Shown here piece by piece: positions 63,864 through 64,000 of a stretch of 64,000 nucleotides of DNA. Numbering within the stretch: position 1 is the first letter of the stretch; every line of letters begins with the position of its first letter. Below the pieces are notes generated by a model. That model was not told the DNA's origin, searched no databases, and saw only the letters and a list, made by a program, of their open reading frames with translations. The position numbers and the translations under genes were made by a program. Origin of the DNA: Deltaproteobacteria bacterium (GTDB taxonomy: Bacteria > Myxococcota_A > Polyangia > Nannocystales > Nannocystaceae); NCBI GenBank assembly GCA_016709225.1, contig JADJEE010000001.1:930001-994000 (forward strand). The letters are read 5' to 3'.

Positions 63864-64000
63864 TCACGCGCGATCGAGCGCTTGGCGCAGATCGGCGAGC
63901 AGGTCGTCGACGTGTTCGACGCCAACCGACAGCCGCACGAAGCCGTCGTCGAAGCCGAGCGCCTTCCGCGTCGCCGCGGGGATGCTCGCGTGGGTCATGA
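63864..64000 (-). CDS. C-terminal end of a cystathionine gamma-synthase-type PLP enzyme
   Basis: The minus-strand frame entering from the right edge ends at 63864 and encodes MTHASIPAATRKALGF, then DGFVRLSVGVEHVDDLLADL. This is the conserved tail of the Cys/Met-metabolism PLP-dependent family (MetB, MetC, CGL). The rest lies outside the window, so the substrate cannot be assigned. Confidence 0.8.
   Translation of the reverse strand, partial: MTHASIPAATRKALGFDDGFVRLSVGVEHVDDLLADLRQALDRA

Overview
This is a very GC-rich bacterial chromosome window (roughly 70% or more by eye, with third codon positions almost all G/C). The gene content suggests a member of the Myxococcota, probably close to the Nannocystis group. 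The supporting traits are: lipoproteins with long Ser/Thr/Asp/Gly linkers and Cys-rich C-terminal domains, several Hanks-type Ser/Thr kinases fused to TPR or AAA modules, an AgmX/PglI-type C-terminal domain, FHA proteins, a giant NAD-glutamate dehydrogenase, and operons knit together by GTGA/ATGA overlaps. This placement is inference; there is no rRNA or other marker in the window. No tRNA, rRNA, CRISPR array or insertion sequence was recognised.

Region 1 (1-15.8 kb) is mostly housekeeping: a truncated FadL-like outer-membrane protein, an RHH-FHA protein coupled to recG, a BFD-like ferredoxin and a ComEA-like protein, aminopeptidase P, NAD-GDH, lspA, purN, hslVU and a zinc-ribbon methyltransferase. 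Region 2 (16.2-18.5 kb) holds two tandem Cys-rich lipoproteins separated by a good terminator and an unusually AT-rich spacer.

Region 3 (18.7-32.8 kb) is the most interesting part. It is a divergent pair of tightly overlapped operons. One strand carries a TPR/FHA protein, a Ser/Thr kinase, a LamG-like lipoprotein, a 1433-residue kinase/cyclase-like/AAA/TPR protein and a further lipoprotein. The other strand carries two unrecognised proteins, a RavA-type MoxR AAA+ ATPase and a second P-loop ATPase. The vWA protein such systems normally need is not here but lies at 55.3-56.8 kb, coupled to a TPR/HEAT protein. Together they resemble a kinase/FHA-controlled relative of the MoxR-vWA ternary systems.

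Region 4 (32.9-36.5 kb) has an AraC regulator divergent from an HSL-type esterase and an ABM-type monooxygenase, followed by a membrane metallophosphoesterase. Region 5 (36.7-46.1 kb) is accessory and partly less codon-biased: tandem unknown paralogues, a beta-propeller-like protein, a headless Rhs core with a novel tip, duplicated TPR-like proteins around a decayed propeller gene, a DUF1835 protein and an Imm21-like protein. It looks like a remodelled polymorphic-toxin/immunity neighbourhood. Region 6 (46.1-54.7 kb) has exported peptidase-like lipoproteins (S51 type, caspase type) and a DUF4347-like caspase-fold candidate, then an ECF sigma factor overlapping a kinase-TPR sensor. Region 7 (54.7-64 kb) has the vWA and HEAT genes, an outer-membrane barrel, an envelope operon with two OmpA lipoproteins and an AgmX-domain lipoprotein, and the C-terminal end of a cystathionine gamma-synthase-type enzyme.
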